DNA of 64,000 nucleotides from an uncultured Veillonella sp. (GTDB lineage Bacteria > Bacillota > Negativicutes > Veillonellales > Veillonellaceae). The translations under genes were made by a program, and so were the position numbers. The notes under the pieces were generated by a model that saw only the letters and a list, made by a program, of their open reading frames with translations, searched no databases and had not been told where the DNA came from. The stretch lies in assembly GCF_937981445.1 (NCBI RefSeq), contig NZ_CALJON010000014.1:1-64000 (forward strand), given 5' to 3'. Of this stretch, positions 7,980-16,361 are shown piece by piece; position 1 is the stretch's first letter, and every line of letters starts with the position of its first letter.

Positions 7980-8419
7980 GACAGCTAAGGGTGTATGCTG
8001 AGTGGATGGCATATTTTGATGAATTAGAAAATGCACCTTGTGATGTGCAATTATTAACGCCTGCTAAGACGGGTACTTTACCCCTTAGTCAGGAGGTGGC
8101 AGCACGTTTTATAAAACGGATTTTTGCTTTGGTAGAGTATCGCATGAAACGCAATGAAGCAAGCTTTGACCGCATTATGCAGTTTGCCACAGATGAGTAT
8201 AGCTATAGCCAAGCTTTATTAGGCATGAAAAAAGAGTTTACCTTTTTGAAGAAGCTCGTCAGGATTCCCGTGCTCCCTGAAGAATATCAAACTCAATTAG
8301 TACAGGATGTTCAAGAGGTGGCAGATAACACACAACAATCCTTAGAATCATCAGCTCAAAGTCGTGATCGTAGTGGTGTTTTAGCTCATTTGGTGCGCAG
8401 CAATAAAGTTAATGGATAG
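7976..8419 (+). CDS. Uncharacterised helical protein coupled to the small upstream gene
   Basis: A mainly helical soluble protein of about 147 residues (YAEWMAYFDELENAP near the start, MKKEFTFLKKLV in the middle) with a Ser/Gln-rich tail. I do not recognise the family. The frame is open back to 7928, but the ATG at 7976 overlaps the previous stop as ATGA and has GGAGG at 7960-7964, 11 bases upstream. It is followed after 24 bases by the AAA ATPase gene. Given the position, it may be an adaptor or partner of that ATPase, but the sequence does not show this directly. Confidence 0.55.
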   Translation: MRQLRVYAEWMAYFDELENAPCDVQLLTPAKTGTLPLSQEVAARFIKRIFALVEYRMKRNEASFDRIMQFATDEYSYSQALLGMKKEFTFLKKLVRIPVLPEEYQTQLVQDVQEVADNTQQSLESSAQSRDRSGVLAHLVRSNKVNG

Positions 8420-8443
8420 GCTAGATAGGGCTGAGGAGATAGT

Positions 8444-10003
8444 ATGGATAAAATAAAATGTATTGAAACACTAACGCGTTATTCCATAGCGCGTATCCCG
8501 TTTATTGCGTTTAATACCATTGAACGAGCACGGGCTACTGATATATTAAAGGAAGTAGCACGAGATTTAAATTTACCATTTTATGTGCACACCATGTCGA
8601 AAGGCATGAGTGAATTGTTGACTAATAAAACAATTAATGAAGACCGCACGGTGATGGGGGCATTGGATTTTATTAGTGAACAAATTCGACAACGAGAGAA
8701 TCTAACCTTTGTATTAACGGAAGCCCCAGATATTGAAAATGATAGCTTATTAGCTAGATATTTCTTTGATGTAGTATCGCTAGCAGAACTTCATGGTGCT
8801 GTGATTATCGTCATCACCTCAAGCACTGTGTGGCCTCAATTACAGCGCCTTGGCATGAGTGTTGAATTGGAGTTCCCCAATGAAGAGGAGATGTACCAAA
8901 TTATCAAAGATAATGTGACGCAATACTCTAGAGACATTCAAATTGAATGGGACGAGTCAGATATGAAAGATGCTGCCAGCACTTTGGCCGGTGTGAGTCA
9001 AATGGAAGCGCAAAACATAATCGCTTCTTTAATTGCTAAGCGAAGCATTACTAAAGCTGATTTAACAGAGCTTAAGTTTATGAAAAATAAACTTGTATCG
9101 ACCATTAATGGCTTGGAAAAAATCGATGTGTCAGCCGATATTTTAGACATTGGTGGTTTAGAAAGCTTGAAAAATTGGCTCAATGATAAGAAAAAACTGC
9201 AAAATCCTGAAAAACGTGAAGAATTAAAGCGCCGCGGTTTACAACCACCCCGTGGCATTCTCTTAGTAGGGGTTCCTGGTTGTGGGAAATCTTTGACTGC
9301 TGAGGCGGTGGCAGCGAGTTGGCAATTGCCTTTATACCGATTAGATTTTGCTACAGTACAGGGCCAATATGTGGGGCAAAGTGAGCAACAATTAAAGGCT
9401 GCTTTTACTACGGCAGAACAGGTGGCACCTTGCGTGCTCTGGATTGATGAGATTGAAAAAGGTTTATCTGGTGCAGGCTCTGACTCCTCTGGAGTTACGA
9501 ATCGCTTGGTAGGTCAATTCTTATTCTGGATGCAAGAATGTAAGAAATTAGTTTTTGTTGCTGCCACAGCCAATGATGTATCCATGCTCCCATCGGAACT
9601 ATTGCGGCGTGGACGCTTTGATGAACTATTCTTTGTTGATTTGCCTACAGAAGAAGAACGAAAAGAAATATTGACCTTGTATTTACGTAAGTATCTCAAA
9701 TCTGAAGTCGGGGATGAGCTCATGAAACAAATGGTAGATATTACGAATGGTTTTACTGGAGCCGATTTAGAATCCTCAATTCGTGATATTGCCTATCGTT
9801 TGATTGCTAATGAAGGGCTAGAGCTCACCGAAGAATTGATTCTTACATCCCTTACGAATGTAGTGCCACTTTCAAAAACAAGTCCAGAAAAAATTGAAGC
9901 CATTCGCGATTGGGGCCGAGAACGGGCTGTACCAGCTTCTGGCGTCCCCATTGGTGGTCGTGAAGTAGATAGTAACAAGCTTGTTCGTAAAGTCCTTGTG
10001 TAA
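8444..10003 (+). CDS. Ycf46-like AAA family ATPase
   Basis: A 519-residue protein. The C-terminal half is a full AAA module: PPRGILLVGVPGCGKS Walker A at 276-283, WIDE Walker B at about 333-336, the sensor-1 segment ATAND, an RRGRFDE arginine-finger region at about 388-394, and a C-terminal lid. The N-terminal 220 residues resemble a degenerate nucleotide-binding fold without a Walker A motif. This two-part layout, the APCVLWIDE string and the final VPLS segment closely match the cyanobacterial and plastid Ycf46 family. It should be an ATP-driven remodelling enzyme of the cytoplasm; no protease domain is present. It sits between soluble helical proteins and a zinc-ribbon/NfeD/flotillin group. 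Confidence 0.85.
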   Translation: MDKIKCIETLTRYSIARIPFIAFNTIERARATDILKEVARDLNLPFYVHTMSKGMSELLTNKTINEDRTVMGALDFISEQIRQRENLTFVLTEAPDIENDSLLARYFFDVVSLAELHGAVIIVITSSTVWPQLQRLGMSVELEFPNEEEMYQIIKDNVTQYSRDIQIEWDESDMKDAASTLAGVSQMEAQNIIASLIAKRSITKADLTELKFMKNKLVSTINGLEKIDVSADILDIGGLESLKNWLNDKKKLQNPEKREELKRRGLQPPRGILLVGVPGCGKSLTAEAVAASWQLPLYRLDFATVQGQYVGQSEQQLKAAFTTAEQVAPCVLWIDEIEKGLSGAGSDSSGVTNRLVGQFLFWMQECKKLVFVAATANDVSMLPSELLRRGRFDELFFVDLPTEEERKEILTLYLRKYLKSEVGDELMKQMVDITNGFTGADLESSIRDIAYRLIANEGLELTEELILTSLTNVVPLSKTSPEKIEAIRDWGRERAVPASGVPIGGREVDSNKLVRKVLV

Positions 10004-10088
10004 TTAAAAGATCGCTACACATATGAGCTATATTGGGGTTGTATTAGGGCTATAGTAATATAAGGGCTATAGTAAAAGGAGGATATAT

Positions 10089-10478
10089 ATGTTTTGTATG
10101 AAATGCGGTTCGCAGCTTGCGGATGATGCAAAGTTTTGTACGACTTGTGGGACGGCTACTGATAATGTAGGTGCCGTGCCAAGTGGTATAGCAACAGCTG
10201 ATGGGACTGGTTCAGTACCTACTGTGCCACCATCAGCAATGGTGCCACCGGGAGGTCAAGGTGTGCCTCCTATGGCAGCAGATGGGGGGATGCCACCAAC
10301 CGGTAATGGCCAACAAGTTGGAGACATGCCGATGGCAGCATTGCCTCCAGATCAAAATAATGCCAATGCATATGGTGCAGGTCAGCCTGGTGCGGTAGGT
10401 GTTGATGAGTTTCCATCTACAAAGAATAATTTTACATATAGAAAACGTTCATTTTGGGATATATTATCCGGAAAATGA
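10089..10478 (+). CDS. Zinc-ribbon protein with Pro/Gly/Met-rich linker
   Basis: A 129-residue protein. The N-terminus is a double-CxxC zinc ribbon, CMKCGSQLADDAKFCTTCG at residues 3-21. It is followed by a long flexible segment rich in Pro, Gly and Met (about residues 30-110) and a short basic, aromatic C-terminus (YRKRSFWDIL). No membrane segment is seen. Such ribbon-plus-linker proteins are common adaptors beside membrane-stress operons, and here it lies between the AAA ATPase and NfeD genes. The ribosome site AAAGGAGG precedes the ATG. The precise role is unknown. Confidence 0.7.
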   Translation: MFCMKCGSQLADDAKFCTTCGTATDNVGAVPSGIATADGTGSVPTVPPSAMVPPGGQGVPPMAADGGMPPTGNGQQVGDMPMAALPPDQNNANAYGAGQPGAVGVDEFPSTKNNFTYRKRSFWDILSGK

Positions 10479-10582
10479 TAATCTATACTAATTTTGCATG
10501 CATAAAAATGGATTCACATACTATTTTCTCATTAGAATACAGTATAATGAAGAAGTAATAGTCTGTAGAAAGGGGGTTACAA

Positions 10583-11050
10583 ATGATTGTAGGGCTTTTT
10601 ATTGGAGGCCTAATCTTTCTTGGAATTGAATTTATGGTGCCAGGATTTGGTGTATTTGGTTTAATTGGCATGATGTCCTTGTTAGGCTCTCTCTACTATG
10701 CTTTAGGGGCTGATGTTATGGCCGCCGTCATTGTAACCATTGTTGCGGTGGTGGCATTATTCCTCACCATTTGGGTACTTAAACAATTCCCTGATAGTCG
10801 TCTAGGTAAAAAACTTACCCTTACTTTAGAATCCACTACTGAGAAGGGGTATACAGGTAATGATGATCGCCATGATTTGTTGGGCAAAGAAGGGGTTGTT
10901 CAAACCGTGCTTCGCCCTTCTGGCAAAGTGATTATTGATGATGAACCTGTCGATGTAGTGACTGATGGTGAGTTTTTAGAAGTAGGGACCATGGTGAAAG
11001 TCATTGCCACTACGGGGGGACGTGTGGTAGTGCGGCCCATACACTCCTAG
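10583..11050 (+). CDS. NfeD family membrane protein
   Basis: A 155-residue protein with three or four membrane segments in the first 75 residues (MIVGLFIGGLIFLGIEFMVPG, then two more) and a C-terminal beta-barrel OB-like domain of about 60 residues (LLGKEGVVQTVLRPSGKVII). This is the short NfeD type without the ClpP-like protease domain. NfeD proteins are encoded beside flotillins and associate with them in membrane microdomains, and floA follows here after about 117 bases. The start at 10583 has AGAAAGGGGG upstream. The fit to the family is clear. Confidence 0.9.
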   Translation: MIVGLFIGGLIFLGIEFMVPGFGVFGLIGMMSLLGSLYYALGADVMAAVIVTIVAVVALFLTIWVLKQFPDSRLGKKLTLTLESTTEKGYTGNDDRHDLLGKEGVVQTVLRPSGKVIIDDEPVDVVTDGEFLEVGTMVKVIATTGGRVVVRPIHS

Positions 11051-11167
11051 GGGTTCCTAGGTATGGTACAGCTAGGCCGAGTATATGGACCTTTCTTGGT
11101 TGATTGTAGAAAGCTTGTAGAAGCATGTTAGACATAATGTAGCAGTATTGTAGAAAAGGAGCGTTTT

Positions 11168-12175
11168 ATGGCAGAGTTAATGAATTATAGCTTTGTATTT
11201 GTCATTGTTGGCTTAGTTGTATTCATTTCGATTTTCTTGCATTTTGTTCCCTTAGGGCTATGGGTATCCGCCTTAGCTGCTGGGGTTAATGTGGGCATCT
11301 TTACCCTTGTAGGGATGCGACTTCGGCGTGTAGCACCAGCTCAAATTGTATTGCCTTTAGTTAAGGCCAATAAGGCGGGGCTCACGGTGAATGTAAATCA
11401 ATTAGAAGCTCACTATTTAGCTGGTGGGGATGTAAACCGCGTTGTAGATGCTTTAATTGCAGCAGAACGGGCCTCCATCCCATTGACTTTTGAACGCGCT
11501 GCAGCTATTGACTTAGCTGGCCGTGATGTATTAGAAGCGGTACAGATGAGTGTTAATCCAAAAGTAATTGAAACACCGGTTATTTCAGCGGTGGCCCAAA
11601 ATGGTATAGAACTTAAAGTTCGCGCCCGTGTAACAGTGCGAGCCAATATTGACCGCTTAGTCGGCGGTGCTGGGGAAGCAACTATTATTGCCCGCGTTGG
11701 CGAAGGCATTGTTACTACTGTAGGTTCCTCGGAGCAACATACAGATGTATTAGAAAATCCAGATCACATTTCTCGTACAGTACTTAATAAAGGTCTTGAT
11801 GCCGGTTCGGCCTTTGAAATTCTTTCCATTGACATTGCTGATGTGGACGTAGGACGAAATATTGGGGCCCAACTTATGACGGATCAGGCTGAAGCCGATA
11901 AGAAAATTGCGCAAGCAAAAGCAGAAGAACGTCGTGCCATGGCAGTAGCCAAAGAGCAAGAAATGCGCGCTTATACGCAGGAAATGCAAGCTAAGGTTGT
12001 GGAAGCACAGGCAGAAGTACCACAGGCCTTGTCCCAAGCTCTTCGAGAAGGTCATATGGGTGTTATGGACTACTATAATATGAACAATATTATGGCAGAT
12101 ACTAAAATGCGTGAAACTATTGCTGGCGATGAAATGACCGACTTATCGGGAGAATCTGGCACGAGTCAAAAATAA
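11168..12175 (+). CDS. floA: Flotillin-like protein FloA
   Basis: A 335-residue protein with a hydrophobic hairpin at residues 8-45, then an SPFH domain (LTVNVNQLEAHYLAGGDVNRVV and onward), and a helical, Ala/Glu-rich flotillin region (residues 235-290) with EADKKIAQAKAEERRAMA. The length and architecture match FloA (YqfA type). It organises membrane microdomains and scaffolds membrane proteins. It forms the expected pair with the nfeD gene upstream and is followed after 12 bases by a single-TM protein gene, with a shared ribosome site. The AAA ATPase group just upstream may act at the same membrane sites. Confidence 0.93.
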   Translation: MAELMNYSFVFVIVGLVVFISIFLHFVPLGLWVSALAAGVNVGIFTLVGMRLRRVAPAQIVLPLVKANKAGLTVNVNQLEAHYLAGGDVNRVVDALIAAERASIPLTFERAAAIDLAGRDVLEAVQMSVNPKVIETPVISAVAQNGIELKVRARVTVRANIDRLVGGAGEATIIARVGEGIVTTVGSSEQHTDVLENPDHISRTVLNKGLDAGSAFEILSIDIADVDVGRNIGAQLMTDQAEADKKIAQAKAEERRAMAVAKEQEMRAYTQEMQAKVVEAQAEVPQALSQALREGHMGVMDYYNMNNIMADTKMRETIAGDEMTDLSGESGTSQK

Positions 12176-12187
12176 GGAGGACGATAG

Positions 12188-12928
12188 ATGGATATTGGTC
12201 TTCTTGTCATTTTGTTTATCATTGGCAATGTGATTCTCAATAGTAAAAAGAAAAAGCGCCGTTATGGGGACGGTGAAACTAGGCCTGAAGACTATGAAGT
12301 GGACCAACAATCGGAATCTGGTAATGAGGAATTTGAACTTCCTCGAAACAGTAGAAGGTCCACGGAGGTAGAACGGCAATCGCCCACTCATAGTCAAGAG
12401 ATGGAACATCATGAGACTCGAGACGTTCTAGGTCATATGAAGCGGAAAAAAGCGGCGTATACTTGGGAAGAAATGGAACGCCAATATGGCATTCGCATTG
12501 AACAAAAAGAACAACCCCGTCGGGAGTCTATGGACAGGCCTTCCTCCGTTAGAGCCTCTTCAGATAGAGACGATTCGGATTGGGTTTCAGGAGGTAGAAA
12601 CTATTCAGAAGGGGCGTATTCGGGGAGAGACAAATCGGAGTCTTCTCGCAGAGATGTTTTCACGACTTCGACGGAAAGGTCTAGAGAGTATGAAAAGTCT
12701 GAGGCTCAGCTTTATGTGGAACAACAAGCTCAGCGTAGGAACGCAGCGAAACGAGCTCAACCAGAGTCTCTCGGCGATGAGTATAGGCAAAAAAGGACCC
12801 ATAGTCGTTATATGCATATACCAGGCTCACATGGGCGAGGCACATTGCCACCTGGCGGTTTAAAAGCCGGTATAAGATGGTCCATGATTTTAGAAAAACC
12901 AAAAGCGTTGCAACGGCAACATCGATAA
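12188..12928 (+). CDS. Uncharacterised single-TM protein with charged tail, downstream of floA
   Basis: A 246-residue protein with one N-terminal membrane segment (residues 2-18, LLVILFIIGNVIL) followed by KKKKRR, a positive-inside stop, and about 220 residues of highly charged, Ser/Arg/Glu-rich, probably disordered sequence. A WEEMERQYGI segment occurs near residue 95. I recognise no domain. It is 12 bases after floA with an AAGGAGG site and is surely in the same operon. An anchored partner of the flotillin is a reasonable guess, no more. Its codon use and composition differ from floA, as expected for disordered proteins. Confidence 0.6.
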   Translation: MDIGLLVILFIIGNVILNSKKKKRRYGDGETRPEDYEVDQQSESGNEEFELPRNSRRSTEVERQSPTHSQEMEHHETRDVLGHMKRKKAAYTWEEMERQYGIRIEQKEQPRRESMDRPSSVRASSDRDDSDWVSGGRNYSEGAYSGRDKSESSRRDVFTTSTERSREYEKSEAQLYVEQQAQRRNAAKRAQPESLGDEYRQKRTHSRYMHIPGSHGRGTLPPGGLKAGIRWSMILEKPKALQRQHR

Positions 12929-12933
12929 ATAAA

Positions 12934-13030
12934 AAAAGACTGTAATATTATTATGTTGAGCTGTTACCAAATGTAATGTTTCACTTTTATTGGTGGGCAG
13001 TAATTAACATAAAATAGGGCAGTCTTTTTT
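12934..13030. terminator. Long-looped terminator-like hairpin after the flotillin operon
   Basis: AAAAAGACTG at 12934-12943 pairs with CAGTCTTTTT at about 13020-13029. Inside, TTATGTT pairs with AACATAA and ACCAA with TTGGT, making one long imperfect hairpin of about 97 bases. T and A runs on both ends suggest termination in both directions. Confidence 0.7.
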
Positions 13031-13132
13031 GTTTTATGTAATGAACTATTAAAATACAGATTAGTTTGAAATGGTTTATTATACTATTTACTTAAATCCT
13101 ACAATAATGATAGGATGGAGACATACCCTGTA

Positions 13133-13161
13133 TTGACTGTAGTTTTTTATCATGTTACGAT
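13133..13161 (+). promoter_or_regulatory. Probable promoter of the sulfite/nitrite reductase gene
   Basis: TTGACT at 13133-13138 and TACGAT at 13156-13161 are 17 bases apart; the start codon is about 60 bases further on. Confidence 0.5.
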
Positions 13162-13223
13162 TAACACAGCGTAGAAATTATGAATAATCCTATGTATACT
13201 AAGAGATTGAGAGGGATGTAAGT

Positions 13224-14789
13224 ATGGGATTTTTAACTGAAGAGGTGAAAGCTCGCCTCCTAAAAGATATTGATGTATTTGCCAAGACGAGTGAACAATT
13301 CTTTAATAAAGAAATTTCTGTTGGTGATTATAAAGGTTTGTCAGGTCCTTTTGGCACATATGCCGAGAGAGGTGCCAAAACAGCTATGTACCGTTTGCGC
13401 TTGCCGGCAGGTCGCATTACAAAAGAACAAATGAACTTCTTAGCTGACGCATTTGATACATATGAGATTCCACAGGTACATTTTACAACAGGCCAATCTA
13501 TTCAATTCCATGGCCTACAAGGACGCACTGTAATCGACTTATTTAAAGCATGCCATAAGGTAGGCATTTATTCTCGTGGCGGTGGTGGGGACCATCCACG
13601 TAATATTTCCGCTAGTCCACTTCGTGGCGTAACGCCTGGGGAACCATTTGATATTACCCCTTATGTACAAGTGGCCAGTGAATATGTGCTGACCTTGGTG
13701 CCAGATTTTAAAATGCCTCGTAAATTGAAAATCACTATGACCAATGGCTTAGAAACAGCGACACATGCGACTATTAAGGACCTTGCATTTCGCGCACAAG
13801 CTGATGGCACGTTTACAGTATATGCTGGCGGCGGTATGGGTGGTAATACACGTAAAGGCATTGTGTTGGCAGAGGGCGTAAATCCTAAAGATATTTTATA
13901 TTATATTAAAGCTATGGTACGCACTTTCATTGAAAATGCTGATTATCATGCACGTAGCAAGAATCGTACGCGCTACATGGTAGAGGCTATGGGGGAAGAT
14001 AAATTCCGTGAAGTGTTTAATAAATTTTTGACTTTCACGCGTCGTGTAGAAGATTTATCGTTTGAAGTGCCAACAGTGAACATTACTAAAGTGGGACCTC
14101 AGGAATTCAGTGCTGATGAATTAGATCAATTTGGTGGCCGCGTGGTAGGACAATCCCAAAAAGGTTTGTATGCTGTGCTATACCATCCATTAGGTGGTAA
14201 TCCTGATCGCGAAGCATTCCAGACATTGCTCCGCTACACGGGCTCTTTAGATGCTGTAGAAGGTCGCCTCACAAGTGATGAAAGCGTATACTTTATCAAT
14301 TTAACAGCGGAGGAAGCAAAGAAAGTCGTTGAATTGACACCAGATCATATGCCTACAGACTTTTTAATGTCCGTGTCTTGTATCGGTGCGAGCCGTTGCC
14401 AAGTAGGGTTCCAAAACTCTCAAGGATTATTCCAAGATATTGTAAAACATCTAGAAGCAGAAGGTATTGATACTAAGTATTTACCTAAAATGCATATTTC
14501 AGGTTGTCCATCTTCTTGTGGGACGCATCAAATTGGACGCCTTGGTTTCCATGGGGCTGTTAAATTAGTAGATAAAAAGCCACAACCAGCTTTTAATTTA
14601 TTCTTCGGTGGTAGTGAAGCCCTCGATAATGTAAAATTTGGTGAACTTTTAGGCCTTGTTACTGTAGTAGATATTCCTAAATTTATTGCTGAATTAGCTA
14701 ATACATTAAATGCAGCCAATGTGGACTTTGATACTTGGATTGAAGCTCATGAAGAAGACTTTAGAGCGTTAGCTGCTAAATATATTTAA
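13224..14789 (+). CDS. Nitrite/sulfite reductase family protein (siroheme, 4Fe-4S)
   Basis: A 521-residue protein of the siroheme-dependent nitrite and sulfite reductase family. The four cluster/siroheme cysteines are seen at about 386, 392, 428 and 432 in SCIGASRC and SGCPSSCG, the classic C-X5-C-Xn-C-X3-C arrangement. Two ferredoxin-like repeats and the segments GPFGTYAERG and FTTGQSIQFHG match the substrate-binding halves. It would reduce sulfite to sulfide or nitrite to ammonia with ferredoxin-type electrons. Sequence reading alone does not decide between these. No flavoprotein partner or sulfate-activation genes are adjacent, and it forms a one-gene unit. Confidence 0.85.
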   Translation: MGFLTEEVKARLLKDIDVFAKTSEQFFNKEISVGDYKGLSGPFGTYAERGAKTAMYRLRLPAGRITKEQMNFLADAFDTYEIPQVHFTTGQSIQFHGLQGRTVIDLFKACHKVGIYSRGGGGDHPRNISASPLRGVTPGEPFDITPYVQVASEYVLTLVPDFKMPRKLKITMTNGLETATHATIKDLAFRAQADGTFTVYAGGGMGGNTRKGIVLAEGVNPKDILYYIKAMVRTFIENADYHARSKNRTRYMVEAMGEDKFREVFNKFLTFTRRVEDLSFEVPTVNITKVGPQEFSADELDQFGGRVVGQSQKGLYAVLYHPLGGNPDREAFQTLLRYTGSLDAVEGRLTSDESVYFINLTAEEAKKVVELTPDHMPTDFLMSVSCIGASRCQVGFQNSQGLFQDIVKHLEAEGIDTKYLPKMHISGCPSSCGTHQIGRLGFHGAVKLVDKKPQPAFNLFFGGSEALDNVKFGELLGLVTVVDIPKFIAELANTLNAANVDFDTWIEAHEEDFRALAAKYI

Positions 14790-14954
14790 GCTTTGTAGAT
14801 AATATTTTTAGCTCCTTTTCGTTTAACATGTTATTCATTTAATATGTATTCGTTTAGCTTCGTTTAGCTTTTATCCGTTGGGCCGTTAATCTTTTCGGGC
14901 TATGTGTTAAGGCGCGTAGCGCGTGAGCTGTGGACGCAACGTTTACATTAAAAT

Positions 14955-15053
14955 AAAAGTAATGGTAGAATAAAATAACAACAGAACAAAAGTAACGATA
15001 GAATGAAATAACAGCAGAATAAAAGTAACGTTAGAATAAGAATAACCGCTTAT
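14955..15053. repeat. Three tandem 33-bp repeats
   Basis: A unit starting AAAAGTAAYG and containing TAGAATRAAATAAC recurs at 14955, 14988 and 15021, exactly 33 bases apart, with few differences. It fills much of the 384-base spacer between the reductase and the aminotransferase genes. The rest of that spacer (14790-14954) holds no gene or signal I can see. Confidence 0.75.
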
Positions 15054-15100
15054 GTGACTCTGAGTTAGTGGCTCAGAGTGGCATAAGCGGTTTTATTTTT
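15044..15100. terminator. Strong bidirectional terminator between convergent genes
   Basis: ACCGCTTATG and ACTCTGAG pair with CTCAGAGT and CATAAGCGGT, giving a stem of about 20 bp with a two-base mismatch and a seven-base loop, followed by TTTTATTTTT. It serves the reductase gene on the plus strand and probably the aminotransferase gene on the minus strand. Confidence 0.9.
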
Positions 15101-15173
15101 ACTATTTTAATTTTGAACCTTCTTTGTTTGAAATGTTTCAAAATTTTAGTTTTTAGTTTTTAGTTTTCATTTT

Positions 15174-16361
15174 TTAGTTTACAGTGCCGGCTTTTAACTC
15201 TTCTAAAAATTCGCCAATGCGTTTCACAGCCTCTTTAATATTAGCTAATGAGTTGGCATAGGCTACGCGAACGAAGCCTTCACCGCAGTCGCCAAAGGCA
15301 TTGCCAGGGACAACGGCTACATGTTTAGCATAGAGTAATTTTTCACAGAATGTTTCTGAATCAAGGCCTGTAGAGGTAATATTAGGAAATACATAAAAGG
15401 CCCCTTCAGGATTGAAGCAAGTGAGTCCCATTTGATTGAATGCATCCACCAAGAAACGGCGGCGAATATCGTATTGATCACGCATATATACAATATCTTT
15501 GTCACCATTACGAAGGGCTTCAATGGCTGCATTTTGCGCAATCGTAGGGGCACTCATAATGCCATATTGGTGAAGTTTGGTCATTTGCGTAATAATTTCC
15601 TTAGGTCCTAAGGCGATACCTAAACGCCACCCTGTCATGGCATAGGTTTTGGAGAACCCATTGATAAGTATGGTGCGTTCCTTCATGCCCGCGATGTTGG
15701 CGATGGAAGTATGAGGTGTATCACCATAGGTGAGCTCACTATAGATTTCATCGGATAGGACGAGGAGATTATGCTCTTCAATGACTTGAGCAATCTCTTC
15801 TAAATGTTCACGGCGCATAACAGAACCAGTAGGATTATTAGGAAATGGTAAAATGATGAGCTTCGTTTTGTCAGTAATATGGGCGCGAATATCTTCGGCG
15901 GTGAGGCGGAAGTTATTTTTAGCCTGTGTTTGCACAGGAATAGGCATCCCTTTAGCTACTTCAGTGAGGGGAATGTAGCACACAAAACTTGGCACTGGAA
16001 TGAGTACTTCGTCTCCTGGATTTATAATGGCGCGTAAAGCTAAGTCGATGGCTTCAGAGCCCCCTACTGTTACGAGAATATCTGTTTGTGGCTCATAGGA
16101 TAGATTATATTTACGCTCAAACCAATGTTGTATTTCTTCACGTAGTTCGAGAAAACCACGATTGGGAGAATACCAAGTGCGGCCTTTTTCTAATACATCG
16201 ATGCCTGCTTCGCGTACATGCCAAGGAGTTTGAAAATCTGGTTCGCCAATACTCAGTGAAATGACTTCATCCATTTCGCTAGCAATATCAAAGAAGCGGC
16301 GAATACCAGACGGTTTTAGATTGGTAACATTATGATTTAATAGGTCATTATAATTAATCAT
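15174..16361 (-). CDS. PLP-dependent aminotransferase (class I/II)
   Basis: A fold-type I aminotransferase of about 395 residues. Visible signatures are PSGIRRFFDIA near the N-terminus, the FPNNPTGSV loop, SDEIYSELTY, and the PLP lysine in INGFSKTYAMTGWRLG. This pattern matches the aspartate/aromatic-type branch (PatA- or AlaA-like), but substrate cannot be read from sequence. Two ATGs are possible, at 16370 and 16361; GGAG lies only two bases from the first and 11 from the second, so 16361 is chosen with moderate trust. It follows, and nearly overlaps, the Lrp-type regulator gene, which probably controls it. Confidence 0.88.
   Translation of the reverse strand: MINYNDLLNHNVTNLKPSGIRRFFDIASEMDEVISLSIGEPDFQTPWHVREAGIDVLEKGRTWYSPNRGFLELREEIQHWFERKYNLSYEPQTDILVTVGGSEAIDLALRAIINPGDEVLIPVPSFVCYIPLTEVAKGMPIPVQTQAKNNFRLTAEDIRAHITDKTKLIILPFPNNPTGSVMRREHLEEIAQVIEEHNLLVLSDEIYSELTYGDTPHTSIANIAGMKERTILINGFSKTYAMTGWRLGIALGPKEIITQMTKLHQYGIMSAPTIAQNAAIEALRNGDKDIVYMRDQYDIRRRFLVDAFNQMGLTCFNPEGAFYVFPNITSTGLDSETFCEKLLYAKHVAVVPGNAFGDCGEGFVRVAYANSLANIKEAVKRIGEFLEELKAGTVN

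Noticed and set aside
7731..8419. One frameshifted gene instead of two
   Set aside because: The ATGA overlap and a well-placed GGAGG site before the second ATG fit two coupled genes; not fully excluded.
12486..12863. Alternative plus-strand frame inside the single-TM protein gene
   Set aside because: It lies fully within the gene that follows floA with a strong ribosome site, has no good start signal, and has no recognisable domain.
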